Assembly (NCBI RefSeq): GCF_023073355.1
Contig: NZ_JADPJI010000008.1
Location: forward strand, 496,001-560,000
DNA: 64,000 nt
DNA from: Bradyrhizobium sp. 199
GTDB lineage: Bacteria; Pseudomonadota; Alphaproteobacteria; Rhizobiales; Xanthobacteraceae
Direction: 5' to 3'
The notes under the pieces are model-generated. The model was not told the DNA's origin and made no database searches. It saw only the letters and a list, made by a program, of their open reading frames with translations. Below, in pieces: positions 61,983 to 64,000 of the stretch. The translations under genes and the position numbers were made by a program. Each line of letters starts with the position of its first letter. Position 1 is the first letter of the stretch.

Positions 61983-62498
61983 ATGCAGCCCAAATCCCCG
62001 TCCATCCAGGAATGCCCGGTCGGCCGCGCCGTAGAGACGGTTGGCGAATGGTGGAGCATTTTGATCCTGCGCGATGCGTTTCAGGGCGCGACCAAATTCG
62101 ACGAGTTCTCGCAAAGCCTCGGCATCGCGCCGAACATCCTGTCGCGGCGCCTTGCCCACCTCACCGCATCAGGCATGTTCGTGCGCCGTCGCTATCACGA
62201 CCGGCCACCACGTTACGAATATGTGCTGACGGACAAGGCGCGGGATTTCTTCCCCGTGATCGTGGCGCTGCTCGCCTGGGGCAACAGGCATCTCGCCGCC
62301 AAGGGCGAGTCCATCGTGCTGGCGAACCGAAGTGACGTTCGCCCGCTCGATCCGGTCGTGGTCGATGCCGCCGATCTGCGTCCGATCACGCTCGCCAATG
62401 CGGTCGTCATCGCAGGGCCGCGCGCCAGCCGCGGGATGCGCGCGCGGCTCGCTTCGCTCAAAGCCATGAACCCGGCCGTTGCGCCGGCTGGAGACTGA
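61983..62498 (+). CDS. HxlR-family winged-helix regulator
   Basis: A 171-residue transcription factor starting MQPKSPSIQECPVGRAVETV. The single Cys is in ECPVGRAVETVGEWWSILIL, the HxlR opening, where it often serves redox or aldehyde sensing. The winged helix continues with FDEFSQSLGIAPNILSRRLA and the wing RYHDRPPRYEYVLTDKARDF. An extension beyond the HxlR core (about 105-171) is Ala/Arg-rich. The operator at 61945 decides the start. It is followed by fabF with a 1-bp gap, so the two form an operon. Confidence 0.88.
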   Translation: MQPKSPSIQECPVGRAVETVGEWWSILILRDAFQGATKFDEFSQSLGIAPNILSRRLAHLTASGMFVRRRYHDRPPRYEYVLTDKARDFFPVIVALLAWGNRHLAAKGESIVLANRSDVRPLDPVVVDAADLRPITLANAVVIAGPRASRGMRARLASLKAMNPAVAPAGD

Positions 62499-62499
62499 C

Positions 62500-63762
62500 A
62501 TGCGTCGGATCGTCGTGACGGGAATGGGGGCGGTGTCGCCGCTCGGCTGTGGTGTTGAAACCTCCTGGCGTCGGCTGCTTGCCGGCCAAAGCGGGTTGCG
62601 GGCGCTGCCCGAATGGGCGCAGGCGCTGCCCGCGCGCATCGCCGGGCTCGTGCCCGAGAAGGCCGATGATGCCGACGGCGGCTTCGATCCCACGCAAGCC
62701 GCCGCGCCAAAAGACCAGCGCAAGATGGACCGCTTCATTCTGTTCGCGCTGCTCGCCACGGCGGAAGCGGTCGCGCAGGCCAAATGGACGCCGCAGGACG
62801 CGAGAGCGCTGGAGCGGACCGCAACGATCATCGGCTCCGGCGTCGGCGGATTCCCGGCGATGGCGGAAGCGGTGCGCATTACCGAGCAGCGCGGCGTGCG
62901 CCGGCTCTCGCCATTCACGATCCCTTCGTTCCTGGCCAACCTCGCCGCCGGCCACGTCTCGATCAAGTACGGCTACAAGGGAGCGCTGGGCACACCGGTC
63001 ACCGCTTGTGCCGCCGGCGTCCAGGCCATCGGCGATGCCGCGCGCATGATCCGCGCCGGCGAAGCCGATGTCGCGATCTGCGGCGGCGCAGAGGCCTGTA
63101 TCGACCTCGTCAGCCTTGGCGGCTTTGCGGCGGCCCGCGCGCTGTCGAGCGGTTTCAACGACGAACCCGCGCGCGCCTCGCGCCCATTCGATCGCGACCG
63201 CGACGGCTTTGTCATGGGCGAAGGCGCCGGCATCCTTGTCATTGAGGAGCTCGAGCATGCGCTCGCGCGCGGCGCGACTCCGATCGCGGAGATCGTCGGC
63301 TACGGCACGACGGCGGACGCCTACCACATGACGTCAGGCCCGCCCGATGGCGACGGCGCCCGCCGCGCCATGGAGATCGCGCTCCGGCAGGCCAGCCTTG
63401 CGCCCACGGATGTGCAGCACCTGAACGCCCACGCGACATCGACGCCGGCTGGTGACGAGAGCGAGCTCGGCGCGATCGGCGCGTTGTTCGGCCGCAACCG
63501 CGGCATTGCCGTCAGCGCCACCAAATCGGCCACCGGCCATCTGCTCGGCGCCGCCGGAGGCCTCGAGGCGATCTTCACCGTGCTCGCTTTGCGCGACCAG
63601 ATCGCGCCGCCGACGCTCAACCTCGAAAACCCCGATGCGGGCGCTGACGGCATCGACATTGTCGCCGGCACCGCACGGCCGATGCCGATGCAGCATGCCA
63701 TCTCCAACGGCTTTGGCTTCGGCAGGGTGAATGCCAGCGCGATCTTCCGCCGCATGGATTAA
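62500..63762 (+). CDS. fabF: Beta-ketoacyl-ACP synthase II
   Basis: A 420-residue condensing enzyme that extends acyl-ACP with malonyl-ACP. The Cys-His-His triad is visible: Cys in VTACAAGVQAIGDAAR (about residue 169), His in NAHATSTPAGDESE and His in SATGHLLGAAGGLEA. RRIVVTGMGAVSPLGCGVE opens the chain. GGAG precedes ATG 62500; an upstream in-frame ATG at 62479 overlaps the regulator gene. Because it is in operon with an HxlR regulator and away from acpP/fabG, it may be a specialised paralogue (for example for very-long-chain or modified acyl chains) rather than the housekeeping copy. Confidence 0.9.
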   Translation: MRRIVVTGMGAVSPLGCGVETSWRRLLAGQSGLRALPEWAQALPARIAGLVPEKADDADGGFDPTQAAAPKDQRKMDRFILFALLATAEAVAQAKWTPQDARALERTATIIGSGVGGFPAMAEAVRITEQRGVRRLSPFTIPSFLANLAAGHVSIKYGYKGALGTPVTACAAGVQAIGDAARMIRAGEADVAICGGAEACIDLVSLGGFAAARALSSGFNDEPARASRPFDRDRDGFVMGEGAGILVIEELEHALARGATPIAEIVGYGTTADAYHMTSGPPDGDGARRAMEIALRQASLAPTDVQHLNAHATSTPAGDESELGAIGALFGRNRGIAVSATKSATGHLLGAAGGLEAIFTVLALRDQIAPPTLNLENPDAGADGIDIVAGTARPMPMQHAISNGFGFGRVNASAIFRRMD

Positions 63763-63780
63763 GCGAAGGGCCTTCTCACC

Positions 63781-63810
63781 AGAAGACTTGTAATTAGAAG
63801 ACTTGCAATC
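63781..63810 (+). repeat. 15-bp tandem repeat before the exporter gene
   Basis: AGAAGACTTGTAATT (63781-63795) followed by AGAAGACTTGCAATC (63796-63810), two copies with two mismatches, 27 bp before the start codon of the LysE-type gene. Confidence 0.75.
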
Positions 63811-63836
63811 GCGGTCCGCTGCGCTACCAAAACAGG

Positions 63837-64000
63837 ATGATCGAAACGAATTTCTGGTTGTTCCTGGCTGCTGCCTGTCTCATTGCCGCCGTTCCCGGTC
63901 CCGGCATCTTCTACGTCGCGGCACGGACCTTGTCCGAGGGGCGGGCCAGCGGGTTTGCCTCGACCGCGGGCACGGCGCTGGGCGGGCTGGTTCATGTCGT
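63837..64000 (+). CDS. LysE-family amino-acid exporter, N-terminal part (cut by window edge)
   Basis: The first 54 codons of a LysE/RhtB-type translocator: MIETNFWLFLAAACLIAAVP with the family hallmark VPGPGIFYVAARTLSEGR then GFASTAGTALGGLVHV, covering the first two membrane spans. AGG lies just before the ATG but overlaps it closely, so the ribosome-binding site is weak. Exported substrate (amino acid or homoserine lactone) unknown. The gene runs off the right edge. Confidence 0.9.
   Translation, partial: MIETNFWLFLAAACLIAAVPGPGIFYVAARTLSEGRASGFASTAGTALGGLVHV

Overview
The window is a GC-rich stretch of an alphaproteobacterial chromosome, most probably Bradyrhizobium or a close relative in the Nitrobacteraceae. 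The reasons are a form I (red-type) cbb operon in the order cbbR / cbbF-P-T-A-L, high-GC codon use, several palindromic intergenic repeat families of the kind common in Bradyrhizobium and Rhodopseudomonas, and many small proteins that look typical of that family. The genus call is inference from gene content; no 16S rRNA gene is present. I see no prophage, insertion sequence, CRISPR array or integrative element.

Layout. 1-6.5 kb: Calvin-cycle operon (cbbF, cbbP, cbbT, cbbA, start of cbbL) on the minus strand, with divergent cbbR. 6.5-9.5 kb: a small nucleotide-sugar cassette (epimerase/reductase, RmlC-like 3,5-epimerase, divergent sugar C-methyltransferase). 9.5-14 kb: small unknown proteins, an N-carbamoyl-D-amino-acid hydrolase, an orphan Bug-type binding protein and repeat-rich spacers. 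14.3-22.7 kb: tRNA-Pro(CGG), Sua5/TsaC, a GlcD-like flavoprotein, a GNAT protein, NudK, a selenium-free GrdB-like protein next to a CaiB/BaiF CoA-transferase, an SRAP abasic-site protein, a second Nudix protein and a TIGR02301 protein. 23-25.9 kb: an ECF sigma factor with DUF4142 and cupredoxin genes, and a mercaptopyruvate-type sulfurtransferase. 26-34 kb: dihydroorotase-like amidohydrolase, ygfZ, tag, an HD protein, a protein phosphatase, a NadQ-type NAD regulator and a large DUF2339 membrane protein. 34-41 kb: three methyl-accepting chemotaxis proteins in tandem plus a frameshifted fourth remnant. 41-50 kb: AcuI-like reductase, MFS transporter, the nadABC operon and a SleB-type cell-wall hydrolase. 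50-64 kb: pyruvate phosphate dikinase with a histone-like Ala/Lys/Pro tail, glyQS, an S49 peptidase, a TrmN6-like methyltransferase, a polyprenyl diphosphate synthase, an HxlR regulator with fabF, and the start of a LysE-type exporter.

Regulatory links read directly from sequence are the most interesting part. (i) The ECF sigma gene and the DUF4142-cupredoxin operon share the promoter GGAAC-N16-CATCCAA, implying a self-amplifying regulon. (ii) The nadABC promoter carries two near-identical palindromes (TATGCTCA-N3-TGAGTATA type), each overlapping a -10-like hexamer, while a NadQ-type regulator lies 14 kb away in the same window. (iii) The HxlR gene has a palindromic operator that decides its start codon. 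(iv) The GrdB-like/CaiB pair is the best candidate for an undescribed enzymatic system, though its function is unknown to me.
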